From Candidula unifasciata (lineage: Eukaryota > Mollusca > Gastropoda > Stylommatophora > Geomitridae), in contig CAJHNH020001120.1 in assembly GCA_905116865.2 (NCBI GenBank), positions 82,501 to 146,500 on the forward strand: 64,000 nt of DNA. Reading direction: 5' to 3'. Under the pieces are notes generated by a model. It saw nothing but the letters and a program-made list of their open reading frames with translations, was not told the origin of the DNA and searched no databases. This document shows, in pieces, positions 55,256 to 64,000 of this stretch. A program made the position numbers and the translations under genes. Numbering within the stretch: the stretch's first letter is position 1; each line of letters starts with the position of its first letter.

Positions 55256-56010
55256 GTGGGTTATACTGTTGACATAGGCTGTACTGATGTCATGAGTTGT
55301 AATGATGTCATGGGTTGTACTGATGTCATGGGTTGTACTAATGTGGGTTGTACTGATGTCATGGGTTGTACTGATGTCATGGGTTGTACTGATGTCATGG
55401 GTTGTACTGATGTAGGTTGTAATGATATCATGGGTTGTACTGATGCGGGTTGTACTGATGTCATAGGTTGTACTGATGTCATGGGTTGTTCTGATGTCAT
55501 GGGTTGTAAAGATGCCATAGGTTGTACTGATGTCATGGGTTGTACTGATGTGGGTTGTACTGATGTCATGGGTTGTACTGATTGGGTTGTACTGATATCA
55601 TGGGTTGTACTGAGGTCATAGGTTGTACTGATGTCATAGGTTGTACTGATGTGGGTTGTACTGGTGTCATGGGTTGTACTGATGTCATAGGTTGTACTGA
55701 TGGCATAGGTTGAACTGATGTCATGGGTTGTACTGATATGAGTTGTACTGATGTGGGTTGTACTGAGGTGGGTTGTACTGATGTCATAGGTTGAACTTAT
55801 GTCATGGGTTGTACTCATGTGGTTTGTACTGATGTGCGTTGTACTGATGTGGGTTGTATTGATGTCATGGGTTGTACTGATGTCATGGGTTGTACTGATT
55901 TAATAGGGTGTACAGATGTCATAGGTTGTACTGATATCATGCCTTGTACTGATGTCATGGGTTGTACTGATGTGGGTTGTACTAATGTGGGTTGTACTGG
56001 TGTACGTTTA
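55256..56010. repeat. Minisatellite, 18-bp unit with 15-bp variants
   Basis: The unit is GGTTGTACTGATGTCATG; shorter units lack CAT. The array is interrupted at its right end by the element at 56015-56400. Frames in several phases are artefacts. Confidence 0.95.
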
Positions 56011-56014
56011 GGTT

Positions 56015-56400
56015 CAGGTTTAAACAACGGATCAACATCATGGCACAAGGGTAGTAACCCATAAGTGCTCCGTTCTACTTTTAACTCAAGCCTGAGATTG
56101 GGGTGTCTCAGCGCAGTGCACGAACTCTGTAACACCGGCGAGGATCCTGAAAATACTTTGGGTAACATTTTTAACTCCAAATTTTGCCCGAGCAGCGCCG
56201 TTGGGCTACGCCATTCGATCCCCAACTGTCAAGGGATTTTGTACGTGTGCAACAATAAACACGCGCGTCCGATCTTACCACCCAGAGACCAGAGAAAATC
56301 ACTACAAGCTCACGTCAAAAAGGTTGCAGCCGTCACCGGGGCTTGAACCCGGGACCTCCAGCACTCGAGACGGACGCCATTTCCCAAGATCACTCACCTT
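56015..56400 (-). mobile_element. SINE-like insertion within a minisatellite
   Basis: The same TGTACTGATGT repeats lie on both sides, so this block is an insertion. On the minus strand it has a B-box-like GGTCCCGGGTTCAAGCCCCG (around 56355-56336) near its start. Its far part (56025-56190) is shared with 29205-29375. The A box is poor. Confidence 0.7.
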
Positions 56401-57345
56401 TACTGATGTATGTTGTACTGATGTTGGCTGTTCTGGTGTGGTTTGTACTGATGTGGGTTGTACTGATGTGGGTTGTACTGATGTGGGCTGTACTGATGTG
56501 GGCTGTACTGATGTGGGCTTTACTGATGTGGGCTCTACTGATGTGGGCTTTACTGATGTGGGCTTTACTGATACTGTACTGATGTGGGCTTTACTGATGT
56601 GGGCTGTACTGATGTGGGCTGTACTGATGTGGGCTTTACTGATGTGGGTTGTACTGATGTGGGCTTTACTGATGTGGGCTGTACTGATGTGGGCTGTACT
56701 GATGTGGGCTCTACTGATGTGAGCTTTACTGATGTGGGCTTTACTGATGTGGGTTGTACTGATGTGGGCTTTACTGATGTGGGCTGTACTGATGTGGGCT
56801 GTACTGATGTGGGCTTTACTGATGTGGGTTGTACTGATGTGGGCTTTACTGATGTGGGCTGTACTGATGTGGGCTGTACTGATGTGGGCTGTACTGATGT
56901 GGGCTGTACTGATGTGGGCTGTACTGATGTGGGTTGTATTAATGTGGGCTGTATTGATGTGGGCTGTACTGATGGTGGCTGTATTGATGTGGGCTGTACT
57001 GATGTGGGCTGTACTGATGTGGGCTGTACTGATGTGGGCTGTACTGATGTGGGCTGTACTGATGTGGGTTGTATTGATGTGGGCTGTACTGATGTGGGCT
57101 GTACTGATGGTGGCTGTATTGATGTGGGCTGTACTGATGTGGGCTGTACTGATGTGGGCTGTACTGATGTGGGTTGTATTGATGTGGGCTGTACTGATCT
57201 GGGCTGTACTGATCTGGGCTGTATTGATGTGGGCTGTACTGATATGGGCTGTACTGATCTGGGCTGTACTGATGTGGGCTGTACTGATGTGGGCTGTACT
57301 GATGTGGGCTGTACTGATGTAGGGCTGTACTGATGTCAGGTGTTG
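56401..57345. repeat. Minisatellite, 15-bp unit, about 62 copies
   Basis: The unit is GGGCTGTACTGATGT, with GGGCTTTACTGATGT and GGGTTGTATTGATGT variants. A block of about 120 bp containing GATGGTGGCTGTATT repeats at about 56970 and 57105, and TTT-rich variants dominate the left half. Open frames up to 351 residues on both strands are artefacts. Confidence 0.97.
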
Positions 57346-57654
57346 TACTGACGTCATGGGTTGGTCTGACGGTATGGGTTGTACAGGTCACCCTGACACA
57401 GTGGGTCACATGACCTAGCAGGAGCACCGTCACTGGGCGAAAAAAAAAACTCATCAAAATTGACGACAGTGAAGCATTCCCCTGTCATTGGTTTTGTTCT
57501 TGTGATGAGTTGCTGTCTTTTTGATCTGTCAGCAGCCTTAATCTCTCCGCCCGTCTCTTGTCATTTGTTGTGTTTGAATAGACGATGTCTCCGTTGACTG
57601 TTGATATTCTTGATAAAAAATACTGTCCATTAGCCTATATAAAGTAAGCAATAA
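57346..57654. other. Unassigned sequence
   Basis: No gene supported. Confidence 0.4.
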
Positions 57655-57750
57655 TAATAATAATAATGTGCTAGATGGCAAAGAAATATAATATTACATA
57701 TCTTTGAAAATAAAGTTCGTTCGTTCGTTCGTTCGTTCGTTCGTTCGAGT
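57655..57750. repeat. AAT triplets and TTCG tetranucleotide array
   Basis: AATAAT followed by GTGCTAGATGGCAAAGAAAT, then TTCG units at 57717-57747. Confidence 0.85.
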
Positions 57751-57784
57751 CCCCAAGTTTTGGTGCCTTTGTTGGAGACTCATT

Positions 57785-57789
57785 CTCTG

Positions 57790-57845
<56 letters not shown>

Positions 57846-57962
57846 CTCTCTCTCTCTCTCTCTCTCTATCCCTCTCTCTCTCTCTACCCCTCCCTCTCTC
57901 TGTCTGTCCCCTGTCTCTCTCTATCCCTCCCTCTCTCTATTCCTCCCTCTCTCTCGCTCTAG

Positions 57963-58041
<79 letters not shown>
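57785..58041. repeat. CT array joined directly to TA array
   Basis: CT with CCT and GT breaks to 57990, then pure TA to 58041. The same join occurs at 63343. Confidence 0.95.
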
Positions 58042-58044
<3 letters not shown>

Positions 58045-58385
58045 ATATAAAACGATGATAGTGAGGATGATAATGATTTTAAAAACTATGTTAATGTTAA
58101 TAATGATAATGTTAATGATGATAATGTTAATGATGATAATGGTAATGATAATAATGTTAATGCTGATAATGCTCTGAAAATAAAGACCTTTCAAAAAAAA
58201 AAAAAATATTTCGGGGAACAATTTTAATCCATCTGCATGCCGTTGTTTGATTTTGTTCTTCCACAACTCTTTCATAATTAACAACAGAGTTCCGAAAATT
58301 GAAATGCGGCATTGTGGGTCGGGCTTTTAATCCCGCCATGTTGGTATTGATTGTCCGCTTCTGTCGATTTGATGCCAACACAAGG
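58042..58385. other. Unassigned, with GATAAT/GTTAAT repeats
   Basis: AATGATGATAATGTT words at 58080-58175; no gene. Confidence 0.5.
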
Positions 58386-58466
58386 GGATTAATAATACAA
58401 GCTTCACAGGAAGTGATTAGGGGCAGACATGCGCAGAGACAAGCATTACACGGAATAACTAATAGG
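58386..58466 (+). repeat. Dispersed duplicate (partner at 62690)
   Basis: ATTAATAATACAAGCTTCAC, AGGAAGTGATTAGG and ATGCGCAGAGACAAGCATTA recur at 62690-62766 with a few substitutions. Confidence 0.8.
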
Positions 58467-58639
58467 TCATAACGGAAAATCCCGTTACAGTGGATCTTTT
58501 ATAGGACCTTTCCCTTGTAGGTTCCGGGTTCCAACTGTGGGGGAAAACAAGAACAGACTCACTGCTTCCCCAAAAAGCATGTCGTAGAAGACTACTAATT
58601 AGGGGCTTCTTTTGAAATCGAAGTGCATATGCCCGAGTG

Positions 58640-58776
58640 GCAAGGAACAACTAAGACAAGTAAGCCAGTAAAACGGAGGTGCATGCATAACTCAGCCCCT
58701 GGTATTACGCCAGATATTAAATGAACGAACAACCAGGACTTTCGCTGGAGCTTACAGCAGGTGAATAAAGAAGAAG
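58640..58776 (+). mobile_element. GAA-tailed SINE-like repeat
   Basis: AAGCCAGTAAAACGGAGGTG, CATGCATAACTCA, then GAACGAACAACCAGGACTTT and GCTGGAGCTTACAGCAGGTG followed by AATAAAGAAGAAGAAGAAA. An internal part (the AGTCCAGACGTGG block) is missing. Confidence 0.75.
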
Positions 58777-58942
58777 AAGAAATAGAAGACAAGACCTGTG
58801 TACCTCTCTTATCTTTAGAGGTCTGCCATGAACCCCATCTTTAATCACCAGGTACTTCACAGAACATCACTCTTGTCACGGCATGCCTGAAAGTCTCTCT
58901 TGAACTAGCTAATTCTCCAACCCTATGAGCTTTCATATCCAT

Positions 58943-59868
58943 AGCTTCTTCTTCTTCACTTCCTCTTTTACCGCTGTGGGTGTCGAGGGAGATATAAGGT
59001 TCTGTTTCTAGCTCTTCTGGCCGCCTCGACCATAGGCACATCGTGCTGTTGTAGAGTCTCTCTGATGTTATCCTTCCATCTTGTTCTTGGTCTACCTCGT
59101 GCTCTACGTACTTCTTCGCTTTCCATGTATGCTTTGTATGGTATGGTGTCACAAGGCATTCTCTCTAAGTGGGCAAACCATTTCACTTGCTGTCTTCGTA
59201 TGTAATTTAGAATTGGTTCTGTGCCGACTTTTTCTCTTACGATCTCATTCCTGATCTTATCTCTTATGGTCACTCCTACAGCCCTTCTCAGACATTTCAT
59301 TTCCATGGTTACTAATTTTCTTTAATGGTTTGTTGTGAGTGACCATGTCTGGCACTGGTAGCACAGAGTTGGAATAAATATGCTTTGAATAAGATGTCTC
59401 TTTGTGCTGATTGGGATTGTCTTATGCTGTAAGAAGGGGTTAAGGGAGGGAGGGGGGGGGGGGCTAGCGGTCCCAATACTTGGTTTGCTTTACTGCATCT
59501 AATGTTAATTTCGTTACCCAATTTCCCATCTTCGGTAAATGTAGTTCCCAGATATTTAAACTCAGATGCCTGTTTAATGCCTTTGCACTCTATTGCTATG
59601 TTTAGATCTGTCTTCTTTTTTCCTTTTGACATTACTTCTGTCTTTTCAGTGTTGATTCTCATATTATTTGTTTTACATTCTTCATTCATGGATGTTAGAT
59701 GTTGTTGTAATTTCATGGCTGTATCTGCTATCAAAGCCTGGTCATCTACAAAGAGTAATTCGTTGATCTTATTAGCATTTTCATTCATGGGCTTGGCATT
59801 CTTGCAAATACTGTCGATGTAGGTGATAAACAGCAGTGGTGATAAAACACACCCCTGTCTTACTCCAG
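58943..59868 (-). pseudogene. RT fragment, GTEPILDYI family
   Basis: The minus strand encodes GVRQGCVLSPLLFITYIDSI, ELLFVDDQALIADTAMKLQQ, EFKYLGTTFTEDGKL, then a frameshift near the G run at 59450-59463. It resumes with CLRRAVGVTIRDKIRNEIVR, GTEPILNYIRRQQVKWFAHL, GRPRTRWKDNIRETLQQHDV and YLPRHPQR. The catalytic box is FVDD rather than FADD. Unlike the copies at 29441 and 39958, the Trp after RPRTR is intact. The 3' end is GGTAAAAGAGGAAGTGAAGA followed by GAA units. The 5' end joins another RT fragment at about 59868. Confidence 0.88.
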
Positions 59869-60000
59869 AGGTTAGCTTCTTCAATAACTTTTATCTCTTC
59901 TATCCACATTCGCGAAAGTCTGCCTCTTCTTCGTTTTCCGGAAACGGTTCCCTCCAACACGGTCACAGCAGGTCAGGATGCTGTTTATGAGCAAATTCTC
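59867..60000 (-). pseudogene. Second RT tail fused upstream of the GTEPILDYI copy
   Basis: The minus strand encodes VTVLEGTVSGKRRRGRLSRM then WIEEIKVIEEAN, the GKRRRGRPR-W block normally found at the C-terminus of non-LTR ORF2. It lies upstream of the RT core of a different copy, so this is a junction between two elements. Confidence 0.65.
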
Positions 60001-60533
60001 CTCTATGCTTGGATCCTATCGGATGGAGATGCTTTTCTCTTTCTTAGTACATGGTGCCCATTGTTTTTGTTTCGTTATTGTTGTTGAAAATACTTTTTTT
60101 TTTTATATTTACATTACAAACGAACAAACAAACAAAAATTTAAAATAACAAAAATACTTCAAGGGCATCTATATTAAAATTGCAAAAATAGACGGTTGAA
60201 GGTTGTTGCTGATGTGTATTTTGAGTAAATGTTATCACTGACCCCTGAACTTTGTTCCGTGTAACCCCTGGAGTTTAGCGCACTACCAAGTCAAGTCAGA
60301 ACCAGTGTCGTAGATCTGTCTCTTTGTTATTGTGTATACTGTTAAACGTATTTTGTGATAGAGACACGAAGGTGACATGTCCTAGGAGGAATCTGACACA
60401 TAGACTGTTGTGTTAATAATGTCTCTATGTTAGCAACAGAGGGTTCTTATGTTATTTCAGCAGTAGCCAGTGAACGTTGAAGCATCACCAGCGACAGGCA
60501 ACGGAGGTTAGCTGCGTTCGAAGACAATTCTTC
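60001..60533. other. Unassigned sequence
   Basis: T and A-rich runs at 60090-60150; no gene supported. Confidence 0.45.
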
Positions 60534-60925
60534 TTTGTGTCTGCTTCTGTCAGTGTCTGCTTCTGTCAATGTCTGCTTCTGTCAGTGTCTGCTTCTGTCA
60601 ATGTCTGCTTCTGTCAGTGTCTGCTTCTGTCAATGTCTGCTTCTGTCAGTGTCTGCTTCTGTCAATGTCTGCTTCTGTCAATGTCTGCTTCTGTCAGTGT
60701 CTGCTTCTGTCAATGTCTGCTTCTGTCAGTGTCTGCTTCTGTCAATGTCTGCTTCTGTCAGTGTCTGCTTCTGTCAATGTCTGCTTCTGTCAATGTCTGC
60801 TTCTGTCAGTGTCTGCTTCTGTCAGTGTCTGCTTCTGTCAGTGTCTGCTTCTGTCAGTGTCTGCTTCTGTCAATGTCTGCTTCTGTCAGTGTCTGCTTCT
60901 GTCAATGTCTGCTTCTGTCAGTGTC
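60534..60925. repeat. Minisatellite, 16-bp unit, about 24 copies
   Basis: The unit is CTGCTTCTGTCAGTGT or CTGCTTCTGTCAATGT. The two forms mostly alternate, giving a 32-bp higher-order period. All three forward frames stay open as CFCQCLLL-type peptides, which are artefacts. Confidence 0.97.
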
Positions 60926-60934
60926 TGCTTAGTG

Positions 60935-61020
60935 CCACTCAGGGACGAGATCAGAAACAATATCCAGACAATGCACCTCACCCGTGATCTCCGAAGCGAA
61001 GTTTGCCACTCTGCATGCTT
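60935..61020 (-). pseudogene. RNase H family 1 fragment, inverted left flank of the 19-bp array
   Basis: The minus strand encodes KHAEWQTSLRRSRVRCIVWI then LFLIS, matching EEWHASLRRTRVRSIVWMFF of the copy at 53208. It ends where the 19-bp array begins. Confidence 0.72.
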
Positions 61021-61545
61021 CGAGCAGAGTGGGAGGCTTCGTGCAGAGTGGGAGGCCTTGTGCAGAGTGGGAGGCCTTGTGCAGAGTGGGAGGCTTCGTG
61101 CAGAATGGGAGGCTTCGTGCAGAGTGGGAGGCTTCGTGCAGAGTGGGAGGCTTCGTGCAGAGTGGGAGGCCTCGTGCAGAGTGGGAGGCTTCGTGCAGAG
61201 TGGGAGGCTTCGTGCAGAATGGGAGGCTTCGTGCAGAGTGGGAGGCTTCATGCAGAGTGGGAGGCTTCGTGCAGAGTGGGAGGCTTCGTGCAGAGTGGGA
61301 GGCTTCATGCAGAGTGGGAGGCTTCGTGCAGAGTGGGGGCTTCATGCAGAGTGGAGGCTTCGTGCAGAGTGGGAGGCTTCGTGCAGAGTGGGAGGCTTCG
61401 TGCAGAGTGGGAGGCTTCGTGCAGAGTGGGAGGCTTCATGCAGAGTGGGAGGCTTCATGCAGAGTGGGAGGCTTCATGCAGAGTGGGAGGCTTCGTGCAG
61501 AGTGGGAGGCCTCGTGCAGAGTGGGAGACTTCATGCAGAGTGTGA
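61021..61545. repeat. Minisatellite, 19-bp unit, about 27 copies, derived from RNase H coding DNA
   Basis: The unit is CAGAGTGGGAGGCTTCGTG, with CTTCATG, CCTTGTG and AATGGG variants. In one frame it encodes AEWEAS, the residues preceding LRRSR in the RNase H family on both sides. The last unit runs straight into the LRRSR-coding sequence at 61546. Confidence 0.94.
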
Positions 61546-61960
61546 TGCTTCGCTTCAGAGGTCGCGGATGACGAGCATTGTCTGAATATTTTCTTGTGGG
61601 GTGGGGGAGTGGGGGGGGGGGTGATGCTAGTGTGTTAGAAAAGGAATCAGGCGGACAGTTTGGCTGGCTCTGCACAGCTTGGTGGAATATACTGATGGAT
61701 GATACGGCTGACGTAGGCAAGGCTTTATGGGAACACGTGTACAATTAGAAGCAGCAAACGGATCATCATCCCATGTATAGTGAGTGATGCAGATGGGGAG
61801 TGACGAGAGGATCCAGCCCGATACTCGACGCCTATAGGAAAGACAAGACGGACGTATAAACTGACTGCACCATTGGTATTGGAACTTCGCTGGTTGCTAA
61901 AGATGGGGATGTAGCGCTTATGTGAGTGCCCCGAGTGCTGTGATGTCGGTTATTGAATCA
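61546..61960 (+). pseudogene. RNase H-type retrotransposon tail, family 1, decayed
   Basis: After the array, shifting frames give SLQRSRMTSIV, LEKESGGQFGWL, then DDTADVGKALWEHVYN, WGVTRGSSP and a terminal remnant with VPRVL-CR in place of CPECC. It contains stops, frameshifts and a G run at 61600-61621. Confidence 0.7.
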
Positions 61961-62504
61961 AATCCACTCATGGGCCCCATAACTTGGGTGCCCAGGCCTC
62001 TTGAGCACCAGGCAGTTTCTTTTTTATTGAGGAGGCCCCACAGCACAATAAGACTACTGAACACACTGATTGTAATAAACCTTGGCTTGACTTGGACTGC
62101 GCCTTGGCTTACTACTTATTGGCTTTAGCCACGGCTCACTCTCTGGATGTTACTGCTACACAACTTGCACTACTTTAACGTCTAGAGTTGACAACACAAA
62201 CGCCGCTCAGCTTCTTGGTACATTCTGTCAGTTTATTCTCGTCCATTTATTTCACATGTTCAACATTATTCACACTTTATCACTCGCGACATATTCGACC
62301 TTTAAACATTTGCGCAACATAAAGACGACATCTTCAAATACTACAACCGTCTCCTCTCACTTCTGATGATCGACTGACCACGAGGCTAGCTCGGGCTTTC
62401 ACTCGCTTCCTCGACTAGGCACAAGTATCTCGTGCTGTCCCTTGTTGCACGGACTTTCTGCTTGCCACTATGTAATCGTGAGGACCATGCAAAGCAGGGT
62501 CATT
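61961..62504. other. Unassigned sequence
   Basis: The beginning (ATGGGCCCCATAA) resembles sequence after the RNase H copy at 48226 and may be 3' untranslated element sequence. No gene. Confidence 0.4.
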
Positions 62505-62575
62505 ACACTGATGTAAATGTTGACGGGGCAATCTGAGCATCTATGGACATGTCCGGAGTGCCGTGAAGATAACCC
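62505..62575 (+). pseudogene. RNase H family 2, extreme C-terminus
   Basis: The frame reads LTGQSEHLWTCPECREDNPN, matching RRRSEHLWICPECCGDN at the end of 19800-20150. Confidence 0.6.
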
Positions 62576-62604
62576 AAATAATAACTCATTACTGAACGTA
62601 AAAT

Positions 62605-62770
62605 TTGCCTAAAAAAACCACAACAGCCGAAAAATGCTAGGTTGGTTCTACAACGCCCTGTAAGGGATACGCAACTAACGATACCGGAGAATTAATAATA
62701 CAAGCTTCACAGGAAATGATTAGGAAAAGGATATGCGCAGAGAGAAGCATTAGACGGAATGGCTAACAAG
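62605..62770 (+). mobile_element. SINE body plus dispersed duplicate
   Basis: AAAAACCACAACAGCCGAAA, GGTTGGTTCTACAACGCC and CTGTAAGGGATACGCAACTA match the reverse complement of 12136-12225. The following 62690-62766 matches 58386-58466, so the two parts probably belong to one longer repeat. Confidence 0.7.
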
Positions 62771-63089
62771 CTGCATGAGAGGATCCTAGAGGCTTTCCTG
62801 TATTGTTGTGTGAATTATTGTAAGCGCTTTGAATTAGGAACACAATGGATAACTGTTCGTGGAAGGGTACGGCATACAGACGGTTATATTAGTAATGTCT
62901 TGGTGTTAGCAGCATCAGATTCTTGTACGCGCTGTTCCATAGGTTTGCAAATACAGAAAAAAATTAAACATATCACTAAAGTTATTATAAGCATAACTTC
63001 AGCATAACTTATATGGGATCTTCACGCACTGACACGTGTTTTTCCAAACAATGATAGTAGGTTAAGCATATTATATATATATATATATA

Positions 63090-63265
63090 TATCATCAAGT
63101 GCCATGCCAGCTGGCGTCGCCATAGATCTCGGTCTGTGGTGTTCTGAATCAATTCTACTGATGGTATTCCTCCATGCCACTGTCTTAAGCCATCCAAGGA
63201 CAGTGACTTTTCCCGTCATCACGATATTTTCCCGTGCTCCTTTTCTCACTACATGACCAAAGCAC
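63090..63265 (-). pseudogene. RT C-terminal fragment (FFGHVIR family)
   Basis: The minus strand reads CFGHVVRKGARENIVMTGKV, TVLGWLKTVAWRNTIS and a terminal RDLWRRQLAWHL segment in another frame. The GRPR block is deleted. The fragment ends in GATGAT followed by a TA array (63067-63092), matching the ATCATCA end beside 52570. Confidence 0.65.
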
Positions 63266-63269
63266 TGTG

Positions 63270-63421
<152 letters not shown>

Positions 63422-63480
63422 GAAACATGGTTTTCATTTTAAACAATTCAACCCCCTATATATTGAAGGGAGTCGCCGTG

Positions 63481-63705
63481 TTGTAGCGGCTAGACTCTCG
63501 ACTGCGGATTCAAAGGTGGGGGATGGGGGGGGGGGGGGGGTTTCAGGTCCTCCTGAAGTTACCTTACTTTTTCCCCCCCCCCACATGACCTTGGCTCTCA
63601 GGTTGACCCAGCCATACATGGGTACCAGGTACAGTCCTGGGAAGTAAAGGCGGCCATTGTGATGCTGACCATATCACCCACTCACTGTCGATTGGTTTGT
63701 CAGAT
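63481..63705 (+). mobile_element. tRNA-derived SINE, longest copy of the GGTACCAGG family
   Basis: A-box-like TTGTAGCGGCTAGACTC at 63481-63497, B-box-like CGGATTCAAAGG at 63505-63516, then G and C runs. The body carries GACCCAGCCATACATGGGTA, CCAGGTACAGTCCTGGGAAG, TAAAGGCGGCCATTGTGATG and CACTGTCGATTGGTTTGT. Pieces recur at 13183, 49435 and 51870. Confidence 0.72.
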
Positions 63706-64000
63706 ATACTACCGTCCGGGAAACAAAAAGATGTTATTTGAAATCAAATCTGCCATGTTCATACCGATATACACAAATGACTATCAAGATCACGCACACA
63801 AATCCGAGCACCTCTTCACAAATCTCGTCCACAAATATCTCGGCGAAAGAAAGGAGAAAAAGAAGACTGCATTGCAGAGCAATGTGTATGCATTTATCTC
63901 CCCCGTTATAATAAAAGCCCAAGTGTTTCCTCCCTGCCATTCACGTGATTGATATCCCTACTTTATTCTGCGCCCAGTGTATCCGAGTGACAACCAAGAC
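63706..64000. other. Unassigned sequence to window end
   Basis: A 97-residue forward frame (63659-63952) overlaps the SINE end and has no recognisable domain. Confidence 0.4.

Noticed and set aside
56302..57357. Long open frames of 249-351 residues on both strands
   Set aside because: They translate a stop-free 15-bp tandem repeat; several frames are open at once and no domain is present.
60477..61585. Overlapping frames of 138-338 residues rich in Cys, Ser, Trp and Gly
   Set aside because: They come from the 16-bp and 19-bp minisatellites.
62759..63007. An 82-residue frame with several Cys
   Set aside because: It begins inside a dispersed repeat (shared with 58386) and has no recognisable family.

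Overview
This window looks like intergenic or heterochromatin-like DNA from an animal nuclear genome. I could not defend any complete host protein-coding gene. The content is decayed non-LTR retrotransposon pieces, tRNA-related SINE-like repeats, small hAT-type DNA transposon remnants, and an unusually dense set of micro- and minisatellites. A mollusc or other lophotrochozoan is the best guess, from the mix of RTE-like reverse transcriptase ends, RNase H-type retrotransposon tails, tRNA-derived SINEs and huge GAA/CT/CA arrays. That guess is inference; no taxon marker is present. Nearly all long open frames here are repeat artefacts, because a short-period array without a stop stays open in several frames on both strands.

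Layout. 0-5 kb: a hAT-like MITE with a clean 8-bp target duplication (187-647), a 60-bp minisatellite, two reverse transcriptase (RT) tail fragments, a tandem duplication and a 53-bp array with a tRNA-like A box. 5-12 kb: 50-bp, 32-bp and 18-bp minisatellites, trinucleotide arrays (AGT, TTC, AAT, AAG), a 156-bp MITE (8644-8799) and a 19-bp-arm hairpin. 12-25 kb: SINEs, a 480-bp GAA array, an RT tail carrying a 107-bp tandem triplication, a possible promoter (17870-17950), RNase H fragments of two families, and a dispersed ~165-bp repeat. 25-43 kb: more RT and RNase H fragments, including the best RT copy (39958-41082, minus strand), a 600-bp GAA array, a 43-bp minisatellite and several hAT-like ends. 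43-54 kb: 20-, 65-, 48- and 15-bp minisatellites, further RT and RNase H tails, and a 42-base G run. 54-64 kb: a CCAAT-box cluster (54781-54925), a 2-kb minisatellite field that changes period from 18 to 15 bp around a SINE-like insertion, another RT copy joined to a second RT tail, and two minisatellites, one of which grew out of the RNase H coding sequence.

How the parts fit together. One RT family (four copies) and one non-coding SINE-like family (about eight copies) both end in GTGAA followed by GAA repeats, or close variants. This suggests that many of the long GAA/TTC arrays began as retrotransposon 3' tails, and that the SINE-like family may borrow the RT family's machinery. Several minisatellites also appear to have been born inside retrotransposon coding sequence. 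These two observations are the most interesting results in the window. No CRISPR array, operon or other organised gene system is present.
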